DNA from: Sipunculus nudus
Taxonomy: Eukaryota > Annelida > Sipuncula > Golfingiida > Sipunculidae
Direction: 5' to 3'
Length of the DNA stretch: 64,000 nt
Assembly (NCBI GenBank): GCA_026874595.1
Contig: CM049316.1
Coordinates: 50,658,695-50,722,694 of the forward strand
Part shown: positions 12,261 through 24,900 of the stretch, piece by piece
How positions within the stretch are numbered: the first letter of the stretch is position 1
How the letters are laid out: every line of letters starts with the position of its first letter
Made by a program: the position numbers and the translations under genes
Notes under the pieces: generated by a model
Database searches by the model: none
What the model saw: the letters and a program-made list of their open reading frames with translations, nothing else
Told to the model about the DNA's origin: nothing

Positions 12261-14959
12261 TGGCAGTTTCTCAACCTATTTAAAGATACAGATTCAATCT
12301 TGGCCTGTTGGTATATCTGTTTACACATACTGAAAGACTTTGGTTAAAATTTCTTTTTTTTCAAGCCGACATATTCATAAACTTTTTATCAAAATATCTA
12401 GAATAATAAAATATGCAGTACTTTCATTGTTAAAGGTCCAATAGTTCTGCCAAAAATCATTCTAGTAATCTTGAACAAAGGCCACCTAAGAATAATTTTT
12501 GTGCAATGTTACAGAAGATATAATTGAAATAATAGTTTTGTAGAAGAACACTATTGCAGTCCTCAGTTTGAAAAAGACATAATCATGGCCATAAGACCAA
12601 CTTAAGCTTTTCACAACTCAACCAAAAATCAACAAACTCAGTATATTCTGATATGATTGAAAGAACCATGTCCTAGGATAATTTATTTGAAAAATTGAAC
12701 AATTCAACTTGACAGTTTCATCATTCAGCTGAAGGAGGCTAAAATTTTGCCCATAAAAAAACAGGTCAATGTAGGTGAAACAACTAAATCTACAACTTCA
12801 AATATGAGTCATGTGACCAACATTTGCACAATACCTGGTAATGCTAGCTTCTGTCATTTCTGAAAGTACTATGTCAGTATGCTTACTTGGCCGAATGACT
12901 GTTCAAATTTGTGTAACTCCACTAAAATTCATCAAATACAAACCATTTGAACAAACTTGAGAGGGCTTGCCTCTGGGACCATTTATGTAAAATATTTAAC
13001 AATTTGGCTGGACCGTCTACAAGAAGACGACTTTTAAAATATTGTCAGCTTTTTCCTTATAAAATCTAAGTAAATGCAGATAGCAAAAAAAAAATAAGCT
13101 AAAGCCCACAAAATTTAATATGTGACAGATTATTGCATAAAATCTGGGAATGGTAGCTCCTGCTATTCCTGAGAAATTATGGATTAATGTACAGATGCCA
13201 ATGACCCCCGTACAAAAATAGGTCAATTCAGGTGGCGCCACCAAAACCTGAATTTCATATATGACTCATGTGACCAACAGTGGCAAAAAATTTGGTGATG
13301 ATAGCTCTGGCTGTTTCTGAGACTGTCATTTTAGTATGCTTTTTTGGACAGATGACTAAGTTCAACTTCCTGAACAAAATTGAGGGAGATGGTATAAAAG
13401 ATTATTTCTGTGAAATATTGAACAATTTGGCTTGAGTGTTTTGGAGGAGAAGATTTTTAAAGGTTTTTTAGCTTTTTCTCTATAAAATTTAAGACAATTT
13501 TCAGATGGCTAATTTTTTGCATTAAATTTCATGATGCTATCTCCAATCATTTTCAAAATAGTATGGGTAAACGTACATAAGACAAACGCCGCCACACCAC
13601 CGCATTAGTTCACAGGTTCACTAAAAATTAATAAAGATGCATATTGAATGCAAAATTGTAATACAGATACACCTCACTGATGGCAAAATCTTGAATTAAT
13701 TTGACTATGGATACCAATTATTTATAATCCATGTACAGCCGTCTTTATATACCCACAGAGAGCTGTATAGCTGTGATTGTAAACATTGCCTGGCATGAGG
13801 AATATCTAAAAATCATAAATCTACATTTTTTAAAAGCTTTTAAAAAACATTCTTGTCAATATTAACCATAGATAACCTGAAATCTAAATGTCTAGAGGCA
13901 TGATGTAATAAATGCTGATAAACTGGTGCCAGTCTAGATGTATCTAGATGTATCTGTGTATCTGCTTCACACAGCTAACATATATGGTAAAATGACTCAA
14001 TTGAACCTTTATAATTCAGCCAAAATCATTCTTTGGAACCATAAAAGACAATTATTATAAGAATTATTCAGGGGATTATTCTTGTAAAATATTAAACAAA
14101 TTGGCCTCAGTAGGGTCAGTCAAAAAAAAATTTACAGGTTTATAACTCATATGGGAAAATACAGCAAAATGGCTAAGTTAAGCTTCCAATAACTCAGTCA
14201 AAAATCACTGAACCAAAACCATTTGAACAAACTTGAATTATCATCATCTAAGGATAATTAATGTGTGAGATTCAAGAATTTGGCCCAGTGGTTTTTGAGG
14301 AGAAGATCTTTGTAGCCCCTGAGCTAAAATGGGCTGTTACAGCATATGACTAAATTCAGCTTCCCATAACTCAGCCAAAAGTCACTGAACTTAGACCATT
14401 TGAACAAATTTCAGAAAGCACTACCCTAGGATCATTTCTGTGCGATATTAAACTATTTGACCATATGGTTTCAGAGAAGAAGTTTTTTTTGTAGCCGTCA
14501 GTATGATACGGGCACTGATGACCCCCGTACAAAAAAGGTCGATGCAGGTGGCGCCACCAATACCTCAATTTCAGATATGTCTCATGTGAACAACATTGGC
14601 ATAAAATTTGGTGATGATAGCTCCAGCCGTTTCTGAGATTGTAATTTTAGTATGCTTTTATGGACAAATGACTAAGTTCAACTTCCTGTAACTCGGCCAA
14701 AAATCACCGAACTTAAACCATTCGAACAAACTTGAGAAAGATTATTCCGAGAATCATTTCTGTGAAATATTTGACAATTTGGCTGAACATTTTCGGAGAA
14801 GAAGATTTTTAAAGCTTTTTTAGCTTTTTCCCTATAAAATCTAAGAAAATGCAGTTAGCCAAAAAATAAGCAAAATCCGATATAGTTTTTTAGATGAGTA
14901 ATTTTTTGCATAAAATTTCGTGATGCTACTTCTTGCCGTTTTCAAGAGAGTATGGGTTA

Positions 14960-15034
14960 ACGTACAGACGACGGCCGACGGCCGACGGACGCCGGACGAC
15001 GCCAAACCATCGCATAAGCTCACAGGTTCGCTAA
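14960..15034 (+). repeat. ACGG-rich stretch and TTCGCTAA element end (copy A)
   Basis: A GACGGCCGACGG-type microsatellite (about 14,966-15,003) is followed by ACCATCGCATAAGCTCACAG and the end word GTTCGCTAA, with CTAA at 15,031-15,034. The same arrangement occurs in copies B (CTAA at 24,935) and C (32,183), and in diverged form at 59,031, 61,548 and 63,515. The conserved stop at CTAA with unrelated sequence after it marks an element boundary. CTRR is the usual 3' end of Helitron-class elements; this assignment is inference. Confidence 0.6.
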
Positions 15035-17409
15035 TAATGATCATAAGTACCTCGTTTTATGAATTTTATTTATATTCAAAAATAAAACTATAATTTTCAC
15101 TTTGGACTACCTTCACATCAATCTACACTAGACATAGCAAGAGTCTTATGACAATTATTAACATTACAGAAATCATAATGAGAACTTGTCTAAGCTTTGA
15201 TTTTTTATCATATTTAAATTTTTTTATTAAAAAAAATGTATCAGAAAAAAATTGAAGTATCTCACCTTTGAAACCATTATATGTGTAAAAAATAACCCAA
15301 GCATAAGAATACCCTATAAATTGTACAAGGAGAAAACTAGAAATGGGGAATTTGATTTTATTAACTGAAATATAGGAACCAATAATATAAATTTCGATTA
15401 TTCACATAGTCTTGTGACAGCTGTTACAGCCATGTGTCTGAATGTCATTAGTGAAACACATTGACAACTTTAATAAGTACTTGTCCGAGTAAAATTTAAA
15501 AATTTTGACATATTTTAACTTTTTTTAAAATTTGAAATAAATACAAATTAACAAGCTGAAACACTTGTAAAAGACCTGGGAATTTAGATTTATATTATCA
15601 ACTGCATCTTTGTCAATCATTGGTTTCCTTCATATAATACTTAAAAGTATAGTACAATATAATTAAATTATTTTTTTTTCATTATTAAAATTGAAAAGAA
15701 AAATACCATAGATGACTCAATGGTGTTACTTGGAATACATTTTTATACATCCATACAAAATCCATAAAACATCAGCAACTGCAAGGTAATTCCCTGTAAG
15801 TGTCACTCATCAACTGTCAAATTCCTTTTCTATTGATTATTTTTAAAGTTGTTATTATAGACCTATAAAAAATTATTTATTCATTGTTTATTGTTATGCT
15901 GTTGGTCTAAACAACTAATAGATGAGCTGCGTTGGACACCTGGATCAGCTGTGGCCAGCAAATAAGCTGCCCAGCTGCAAGTATATGCCCCGCGTCAAGC
16001 GTGCATAATTGGCCTGAAAGGTCAACTTGAGGACATACAGGTGACTGAAGAGGGGCTGGGTAGAGCCTGGGTCTGACATTGTCTCATAAAAAATTTAATA
16101 AAAGCTACAGTTTTTGGCCAATTTCTTTCAACTTTCAAAAATAACAAGCTGAAACCCTTATTTCTGCATGATATGAAAATTACATCAACAGTGCTTACAG
16201 GAAACAAACAAGCCATGATCAAAATTAGGCAAAATTTAAGGTACTGATTTTATATTTATGCTAATAACTTATAAAATTTGAAAAATTCAGAACTAATTTT
16301 GGGTATACAATTGAATCTGAATTAAATAATGTTATATCCCTGACAAAAGAAATCTCTAGCTTCAGCAATTTTCATGTTAAGGGGGTAAATATATTTCTTG
16401 TTTACAAAGTGCATTATGTTCGGGCCCATAACTTAAAACAGTTTTGCAATACTCACATCATTTCTGGCATGTGCATAGAGTATAAATAGAATAACATGTA
16501 AATTTTATATAATCAAAGTCAGATCAGTAGTTTTGATATTAGGCAGTCTTGAAGTATAACAATGGGTTTTTAATTGAAAATTAAAGTTTTTTCTTAACAT
16601 CTCAAAGGAATGAAATTCTAGTGACCAAACTTTTGGTATGGTAGGGGGGTTTGGGGGACATCTGACTGTATGCCAAATTTTGGTAGCTGAGAGCTAGCCT
16701 GGGAAGCTTGGGAGCTGAGCTTTAGCAAACTCCATAACACTTGCTTGATCTAAACAATACTTTACATGGTGCTTGAAAACAGGAATAAAATCAACAGTTT
16801 TTGATCAACTGTTGCAAATTTCAGATGTTAAGAAATGAAATGCTAATGGTAACATGCTGTGAAAATTAAATCCACAGCAGTTACAGGAAAAAAAATGTGT
16901 CCTGGTCAAATCTGAGAAAAATTTAAGGTACTGATTAAATATTTACCGGTATGCTAATAACTTAAAAATTAAAAAAATCAGAAATTCAAAATCTAATTTT
17001 TGGTATACAATTGAATCCTGACGAAATACGGTTATATATACCTGAAAGAAAGACTCTAGCTTCAGCAATTCTCAAGTTAGAGAGTAAATAAATTTCCTGA
17101 ATTATTACAAAGTGCATTATGTTTGGGCCCATTACTTCAGGAATTTAAAAAATATCGAACTGATTTATGGTATGTACATAGGAAATATATAGAGGAACTG
17201 ATATATCAAAAATGGTCAATATCAGGTCAGTGGTTTTGATATTGGGCAGTCTTGAAGTGTAACAATGGGTTTTCAATGGAAAATGGAGGGTTTTCCTTAA
17301 TAAATCGAAGGAATGAAGTAGTGACCCAATTTTCAGTATGGTAGGAGATTTTGGGTACCTCTAAAGGTATGCCGATTTTTGTGGGCCCAATGGTTTCAAA
17401 ACGTGCCAG

Positions 17410-17487
17410 TTTAATGGATGGACGGGCAGCCGACGAACAAAGGACCCCGACTATAGCTCAGATGACTTATAGTCAGCTGAGCTAAAA
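17410..17487 (+). repeat. Hairpin-CTAA element end 1 (copy A)
   Basis: After GGATGGACGGGCAGCCGACG comes an almost perfect dyad: TAGCTCAGATGACT (17,454-17,467), a 3-base loop, and AGTCAGCTGAGCTA (17,471-17,484), pairing 13 of 14 bases. The right arm runs into CTAA. Equivalent dyads are at 27,335-27,365 and 34,601-34,631. The arrangement of ACGG-type stretch, dyad and CTAA resembles a Helitron-class 3' end, although the hairpin lies closer to the CTAA than is typical. Confidence 0.6.
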
Positions 17488-17649
17488 AGAAGATAAATAT
17501 TCTTAAAAATAAGAAAATATACAGGTGGCGCCACCACTTTTCATGAACTGACAAATCTAGTCATAGTCAATATTTAAGGCAAGATTCATGACAATCCATG
17601 CATCAATTATCAAGATATTGGAGGTTTTGTATCAAATTATTTATTATTC

Positions 17650-17659
17650 GGGGGGGGGG
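17650..17659. repeat. Poly-G run of variable length
   Basis: There are ten consecutive G here in copy A. The equivalent run is 11 G at 27,531-27,541 (copy B) and 14 G at 34,797-34,810 (copy C). Length variation between otherwise near-identical copies shows slippage or sequencing uncertainty. Confidence 0.9.
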
Positions 17660-17784
17660 TACTTTCAAGCCGGATGGCTTGGAGGATATAGGTTACAGTG
17701 ACCTAATTTCAGATTTTTTATGGACCTCCCTAGATTTTTAGTTACAGGCTTCTAGGGTCAGTGGATACGATTTGTGCCCTGCTA

Positions 17785-17858
17785 ACGGACGGCCAGACTG
17801 ACGATGGAAAAAGCGCCATACCTATACCTCAGTTGACTTACAGTCAGCTGAGCTAAAA
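17785..17858 (+). repeat. Hairpin-CTAA element end 2 (copy A)
   Basis: AACGGACGGCCAGACTGACG is followed by the dyad TACCTCAGTTGACT (17,825-17,838), loop TAC, and AGTCAGCTGAGCTA (17,842-17,855), pairing 12 of 14. The right arm is identical to that of the end at 17,471, so the two upstream sequences share a terminus. Equivalents are at 27,707-27,737 (where the left arm reads TTAACT) and 34,992-35,022. Confidence 0.6.
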
Positions 17859-18909
17859 ATGATTGTAGCCCTCCTGCGAAATAAGCTGGGACATACACTG
17901 TGTAAAAATTATTGTAGGTGGCACCATCAGTCTTCTACACTACAAAGCTACCCGATATGTATAAATATGCCCAATTTCAGGCTGATGTATAAAATTCCTC
18001 TGTAGAAAAAAGCAGGCGCATACACTATGGAAAAATCAATGTAGGTGGTGACACCTGTCTTGTGAACGAGAAAGCCATCAAAGATGCATGGACAGGTCAA
18101 AATATCAGGCCAATATATCAAACCTCCCTTGAGTTTGATGCACTGGGCTGACCAGGCTTAGGTAGGTAAGGCAGTTGCCCCCGAGTGATCTGTGACAAAT
18201 TACTACCTCAAGCTACTGCACTGAGTGAACTCTTGACCTGCACCTGGCTAGACTAAGTGAACTTTTGACCTGTACCTGGTTGCACTGAGTGAACTCTTGA
18301 CCTGTTGCATAATCTGACACAGTTGGCAGTCTGCCAAAGCTATAGATCCAGGCTGAACATTGGTGCCAAATCTGTTGAAGTGGGCAGTCTGCCAAAGCTA
18401 TAAATAGAATGCAGCTACTGCACTGAGTGAACTCTTGACCTATACCTGGCTGCACTTCTTCCAATCCAGGCACTGTGCCAAAACTATTTAAAGAGCTGAT
18501 ATCATCTTGGCTAATAGCCAAGATCAAGGCACTGGCAATCTCCAATGGTAAACCAAGTGCTGCCATCTGTAGAAAGTGGTCCCTCCTTGAAATAACTTTG
18601 AAATACATTTTCCCAATACAAAATGCTTTTCAGCTGACATTTTACAAAAAAAAAAGAAATCAGCAATATATGAAACAAGGCCTACAGGCCTAATGCGAAC
18701 CTGTGCATTGGGGAATACACCAGGTATAATGCTTCAATGCTTGACCATTAATTTTCATGTATATGAACTATGCAAGTACTAAACATTTTGAATAAGAAAC
18801 AATTACACAAACATCACTGCTGAAATTCTGGCATAGGTGCACACAACACTTAAAAGATTGTAGCTGGCACCACCAGTCTTGTATGCAACGAAGCTATCAG
18901 AGATATATA

Positions 18910-21900
18910 CATACGCCCAATTTCAGACTGATATATCAAACCCCTCCTGAGAAAAACGTGTTCAAAAGTCATGGTAGGTGGCAACACCTGTCTTGTGAGC
19001 GAGAAAGCCATCAAAGACACATAGACAGGTCAAAATATTAGGCCAATACATTAAACTTACCTTGAGTCTGATGCATGGGGCTGACCAGGCTTAGGTGAGA
19101 AAGGCTGTTGCCCCGAGTGAACTGTGACAAATTGCTTTCTCAGACTACTGCACTGAGTGAACTCATGACCTGCATTTGGCCAGACTGAGTAAACTTTTGA
19201 CCTGTACCTGGCTGCACTGAGTGAACTCTTGACCTGTTGCATAATCTGATACAGTTGGCAGTCTGCCAAAGCTATAAATAGATCCAGACTGACCTCTAGC
19301 CTGTTGCCTAATCTGAAATAGTAGCCACACCATTGCATAAGCTCATGCAGGGGCCATGCCCTGAGGGGCTTGACACCCATGAAGTGATCACATGGTGCCC
19401 ATGAGGTGTTCACATGTCACCCATGAGGTAATCACATGCCATGTGCTTGGCTGCACTGATTGAACTCTTGACCTATATCTGGCTGCACTAAATGAACTCT
19501 TGATCTGTTCCCAAATCTGAAACAGTTGGCAGTTTCTCAACCTATTTAAAGATACAGATTCAATCTTGGCCTGTTGGTATATCTGTTTACACATACTGAA
19601 AGACTTTGGTTAAAATTTCTTTTTTTTTTCAAGCCGACATATTCATAAACTTTTTATCAAAATATCTAGAATAATAAAAGATGCAGTACTTTCATTGTTA
19701 AAGGTCCAATAGTTCTGCCAAAAATCATTCTAGTAAACTTGAACAAAGGCCACCTAAGAATAATTTTTGTGCAATGTTACAGAAGATATAATTGAAATAA
19801 TAATTTTGTAGAAGAACACTATTGCAGTCCTCAGTTTGAAAAAGACATAATCATGGCCATAAGACCAACTTAAGCTTTTCACAACTCAACCAAAAATCAA
19901 CAAACTCAGTATATTCTGATATGATTGAAAGAACCATGTCCTAGGATAATTTATTTGAAAAATTGAACAATTCAACTTGACAGTTTCATCATTCAGCTGA
20001 AGGAGGCTAAAATTTTGCCCATAAAAAAACAGGTCAATGTAGGTGAAACAACTAAATCTACAACTTCAAATATGAGTCATGTGACCAACATTTGCACAAT
20101 ACCTGGTAATGCTAGCTTCTGTCATTTCTGAAAGTACTATGTCAGTATGCTTACTTGGCCGAATGACTGTTCAAATTTGTGTAACTCCACTAAAATTCAT
20201 CAAATACAAACCATTTGAACAAACTTGAGAGGGCTTGCCTCTGGGACCATTTATGTAAAATATTTAACAATTTGGCTGGACCGTCTACAAGAAGACGACT
20301 TTTAAAATATTGTCAGCTTTTTCCTTATAAAATCTAAGTAAATGCAGATAGCAAAAAAAAAAAAAAATAAGCTAAATCCCACAAAATTTAATATGTGACA
20401 GATTATTGCATAAAATCTGGGAATGGTAGCTCCTGCTATTCCTGAGAAATTATGGATTAATGTACAGATGCCAATGACCCCCGTACAAAAATAGGTCAAT
20501 TCAGGTGGCGCCACCAATACCTGAATTTCATATATGACTCATGTGACCAACACTGGCAAAAAATTTGGTGATGATAGCTCTGGCTGTTTCTGAGACTGTC
20601 ATTTTAGTATGCTTTTTTGGACAGATGACTAAGTTCAACTTCTTGAACAAAATTGAGGGAGATGGTATAAAAGATTATTTCTGTGAAATATTGAACAATT
20701 TGGCTTGAGTGTTTTGGAGGAGAAGATTTTTAAAGGTTTTTTAGCTTTTTCTCTATAAAATTTAAGAAAATTTTCAGATGGCTAATTTTTTGCATTAAAT
20801 TTCATGATGCTATCTCCAATCATTTTCAAAATAGTATGGGTAAACGTACATTAGACAAACGCCGCCACACCACCGCATTAGTTCACAGGTTCACTAAAAA
20901 TTAATAAAGATGCATATTGAATGCAAAATTGTAATACAGATACATCTCACTGATGGCAAAATCTTGAATTAATTTGACTATGGATACCAATTATTTATAA
21001 TCCATGTACAGCCGTCTTTATATACCCACAGAGAGCTGTATAGCTGTGATTGTAAACATTGCCTGGCATGAGGAATATCTAAAAATCATAAATCTACATT
21101 TTTTAAAAGCTTTTAAAAAACATTCTTGTCAATATTAACCATATATAACCTGAAATCTAAATGTCTAGAGGCATGATGTAATAAATGCTGATAAACTGGT
21201 GCCAGTCTAGATGTATCTAGATGTATCTGTGTATCTGCTTCACACAGCTAACATATATGGTAAAATGACTCAATTGAACCTTTATAATTCAGCCAAAATC
21301 ATTCTTTGGAACCATAAAAGACAATTATTATAAGAATTATTCAGGGGATTATTCTTGTAAAATATTAAACAAATTGGCCTCAGTAGGGTCAGTCAAAAAA
21401 ATTTTTACAGGTTTATAACTCATATGGGAAAATACAGCAAAATGGCTAAGTTAAGCTTCCCATAACTCAGCCAAAAATCACTGAACCAAAACCATTTGAA
21501 CAAACTTGAATTATCAACATCTAAGGATAATTAATGTGTGAGATTCAAGAATTTGGCCCAGTGGTTTTTGAGGAGAAGATCTTTGTAGCCACTGAACTAA
21601 AATGGGCTGTTACAGCATATGACTAAATTCAGCTTCCCATAACTCAGCCAAAAGTCACTGAACTTAGACCATTTGAACAAATTTCAGAAAGCACTACCCT
21701 AGGATCATTTCTGTGCGATATTAAATAATTTGGCCAGATGGTTTCAGAGAAGAAGTTTTTTTTGTAGCCGTCAGTATGATACGGGCACTGATGACCCCCG
21801 TACAAAAAAGGTCGATGCAGGTGGCGCCACCAATACCTGAATTTCATATATGACTCATGTGACCAACACTGGCAAAAAATTTGGTGATGATAGCTCTGGC

Positions 21901-24900
21901 TGTTTCTGAGACTGTCATTTTAGTATGCTTTTTTGGACAGATGACTAAGTTCAACTTCCTGAACAAAATTGAGGGAGATGGTATAAAAGATTATTTCTGT
22001 GAAATATTGAACAATTTGGCTTGAGTGTTTTTGAGGAGAAGATTTTTAAAGGTTTTTTAGCTTTTTCTCTATAAAATTTAAGAAAATTTTCAGATGGCTA
22101 ATTTTTTGCATTAAATTTCATGATGCTATCTCCAATCATTTTCAAAATAGTATGGGTAAACGTACATTAGACAAACGCCGCCACACCACCGCATTAGTTC
22201 ACAGGTTCACTAAAAATTAATAAAGATGCATATTGAAGCAAAATTGTAATACAGATACATCTCACTGATGGCAAAATCTTGAATTAATTTGACTATGGAT
22301 ACCAATTATTTATAATCCATGTACAGCCGTCTTTATATACCCACAGAGAGCTGTATAGCTGTGATTGTAAACATTGCCTGGCATGAGGAATATCTAAAAA
22401 TCATAAATCTACATTTTTTAAAAGCTTTTAAAAAACATTCTTGTCAATATTAACCATATATAACCTGAAATCTAAATGTCTAGAGGCATGATGTAATAAA
22501 TGCTGATAAACTGGTGCCAGTCTAGATGTATCTAGATGTATCTGTGTATCTGCTTCACACAGCTAACATATATGGTAAAATGACTCAATTGAACCTTTAT
22601 AATTCAGCCAAAATCATTCTTTGGAACCATAAAAGACAATTATTATAAGAATTATTCAGGGGATTATTCTTGTAAAATATTAAACAAATTGGCCTCAGTA
22701 GGGTCAGTCAAAAAAATTTTTACAGGTTTATAACTCATATGGGAAAATACAGCAAAATGGCTAAGTTAAGCTTCCCATAACTCAGCCAAAAATCACTGAA
22801 CCAAAACCATTTGAACAAACTTGAATTATCAACATCTAAGGATAATTAATGTGTGAGATTCAAGAATTTGGCCCAGTGGTTTTTGAGGAGAAGATCTTTG
22901 TAGCCACTGAACTAAAATGGGCTGTTACAGCATATGACTAAATTCAGCTTCCCATAACTCAGCCAAAAGTCACTGAACTTAGACCATTTGAACAAATTTC
23001 AGAAAGCACTACCCTAGGATCATTTCTGTGCGATATTAAATAATTTGGCCAGATGGTTTCAGAGAAGAAGTTTTTTTTGTAGCCGTCAGTATGATACGGG
23101 CACTGATGACCCCCGTACAAAAAAGGTCGATGCAGGTGGCGCCACCAATACCTGAATTTCATATATGACTCATGTGACCAACACTGGCAAAAAATTTGGT
23201 GATGATAGCTCTGGCTGTTTCTGAGACTGTCATTTTAGTATGCTTTTTTGGACAGATGACTAAGTTCAACTTCCTGAACAAAATTGAGGGAGATGGTATA
23301 AAAGATTATTTCTGTGAAATATTGAACAATTTGGCTTGAGTGTTTTTGAGGAGAAGATTTTTAAAGGTTTTTTAGCTTTTTCTCTATAAAATTTAAGAAA
23401 ATTTTCAGATGGCTAATTTTTTGCATTAAATTTCATGATGCTATCTCCAATCATTTTCAAAATAGTATGGGTAAACGTACATTAGACAAACGCCGCCACA
23501 CCACCGCATTAGTTCACAGGTTCACTAAAAATTAATAAAGATGCATATTGAATGCAAAATTGTAATACAGATACATCTCACTGATGGCAAAATCTTGAAT
23601 TAATTTGACTATGGATACCAATTATTTATAATCCATGTACAGCCGTCTTTATATACCCACAGAGAGCTGTATAGCTGTGATTGTAAACATTGCCTGGCAT
23701 GAGGAATATCTAAAAATCATAAATCTACATTTTTTAAAAGCTTTTAAAAAACATTCTTGTCAATATTAACCATATATAACCTGAAATCTAAATGTCTAGA
23801 GGCATGATGTAATAAATGCTGATAAACTGGTGCCAGTCTAGATGTATCTAGATGTATCTGTGTATCTGCTTCACACAGCTAACATATATGGTAAAATGAC
23901 TCAATTGAACCTTTATAATTCAGCCAAAATCATTCTTTGGAACCATAAAAGACAATTATTATAAGAATTATTCAGGGGATTATTCTTGTAAAATATTAAA
24001 CAAATTGGCCTCAGTAGGGTCAGTCAAAAAAAATTTTACAGGTTTATAACTCATATGGGAAAATACAGCAAAATGGCTAAGTTAAGCTTCCCATAACTCA
24101 GCCAAAAATCACTGAACCAAAACCATTTGAACAAACTTGAATTATCAACATCTAAGGATAATTAATGTGTGAGATTCAAGAATTTGGCCCAGTGGTTTTT
24201 GAGGAGAAGATCTTTGTAGCCACTGAACTAAAATGGGCTGTTACAGCATATGACTAAATTCAGCTTCCCATAACTCAGCCAAAAGTCACTGAACTTAGAC
24301 CATTTGAACAAATTTCAGAAAGCACTACCCTAGGATCATTTCTGTGCGATATTAAATTATTTGGCCAGATGGTTTCAGAGAAGAAGTTTTTTTTGTAGCC
24401 GTCAGTATGATACGGGCACTGATGACCCCCGTACAAAAAAGGTCGATGCAGGTGGCGCCACCAATACCTCAATTTCAGATATGTCTCATGTGAACAACAT
24501 TGGCATAAAATTTGGTGATGATAGCTCCAGCCGTTTCTGAGATTGTAATTTTAGTATGCTTTTATGGACAAATGACTAAGTTCAACTTCCTGTAACTCGG
24601 CCAAAAATCACCGAACTTAAACCATTCGAACAAACTTGAGAAAGATTATTCCGAGAATCATTTCTGTGAAATATTGGACAATTTGGCTGAACATTTTCGG
24701 AGAAGAAGATTTTTAAAGCTTTTTTAGCTTTTTCCCTATAAAATCTAAGAAAATGCAGTTAGCCAAAAAATAAGCAAAATCCGATATAGTCTTTTAGATG
24801 AGTAATTTTTTGCATAAAATTTCGTGATGCTACTTCTTGCCGTTTTCAAGAGAGTATGGGTTAACGTACAGACGACGGACGACGGCCGACGGACGCCGGA

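Larger units (their letters stand above)
11644..18909. repeat. 7.27-kb segmental duplication unit, copy A
   Basis: The unit starts at CATACGCCCAATTTC (11,644) and ends where the same word recurs at 18,910. In order it holds a GTGAACTCTTGACC minisatellite (11,885-12,260), a segment to a degenerate TTCACTAA end (13,616-13,624), a second related segment to a TTCGCTAA end (15,034), AT-rich sequence without recognisable content (15,035-17,400), two hairpin-CTAA ends (17,454 and 17,825), about 130-bp cells (17,910-18,150), a second minisatellite (18,220-18,460) and 18,478-18,909 with the CAAGGCCTACAGGCCTAATG word. A short GC-richer island at about 15,920-16,020 has several AGCTG words. Open frames of 65-131 codons occur mainly on the minus strand, show no known domain and recur only because the DNA does. 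I see no gene. Confidence 0.93.

Noticed and set aside
12035-12330. CTATAAATAG and similar words as TATA-box promoters
   Set aside because: They are part of the minisatellite repeat, and no initiator or downstream gene supports promoter function.
14371-14568. Minus-strand frame RYWWRHLHRPFLYGG..., repeated five more times in copies B and C and once diverged at 60,885
   Set aside because: It is short (65-67 codons), with no family recognised. Its copy number follows the 1.3-kb unit, and the diverged old copy shows no sign of protein-level conservation that I can judge by eye.
15021-15034. tRNA-type B box (GGTTCG) suggesting a SINE
   Set aside because: Only GGTTCG matches the B box and it is followed by CTAA; no A box lies at the right distance and no tRNA-like fold was found.
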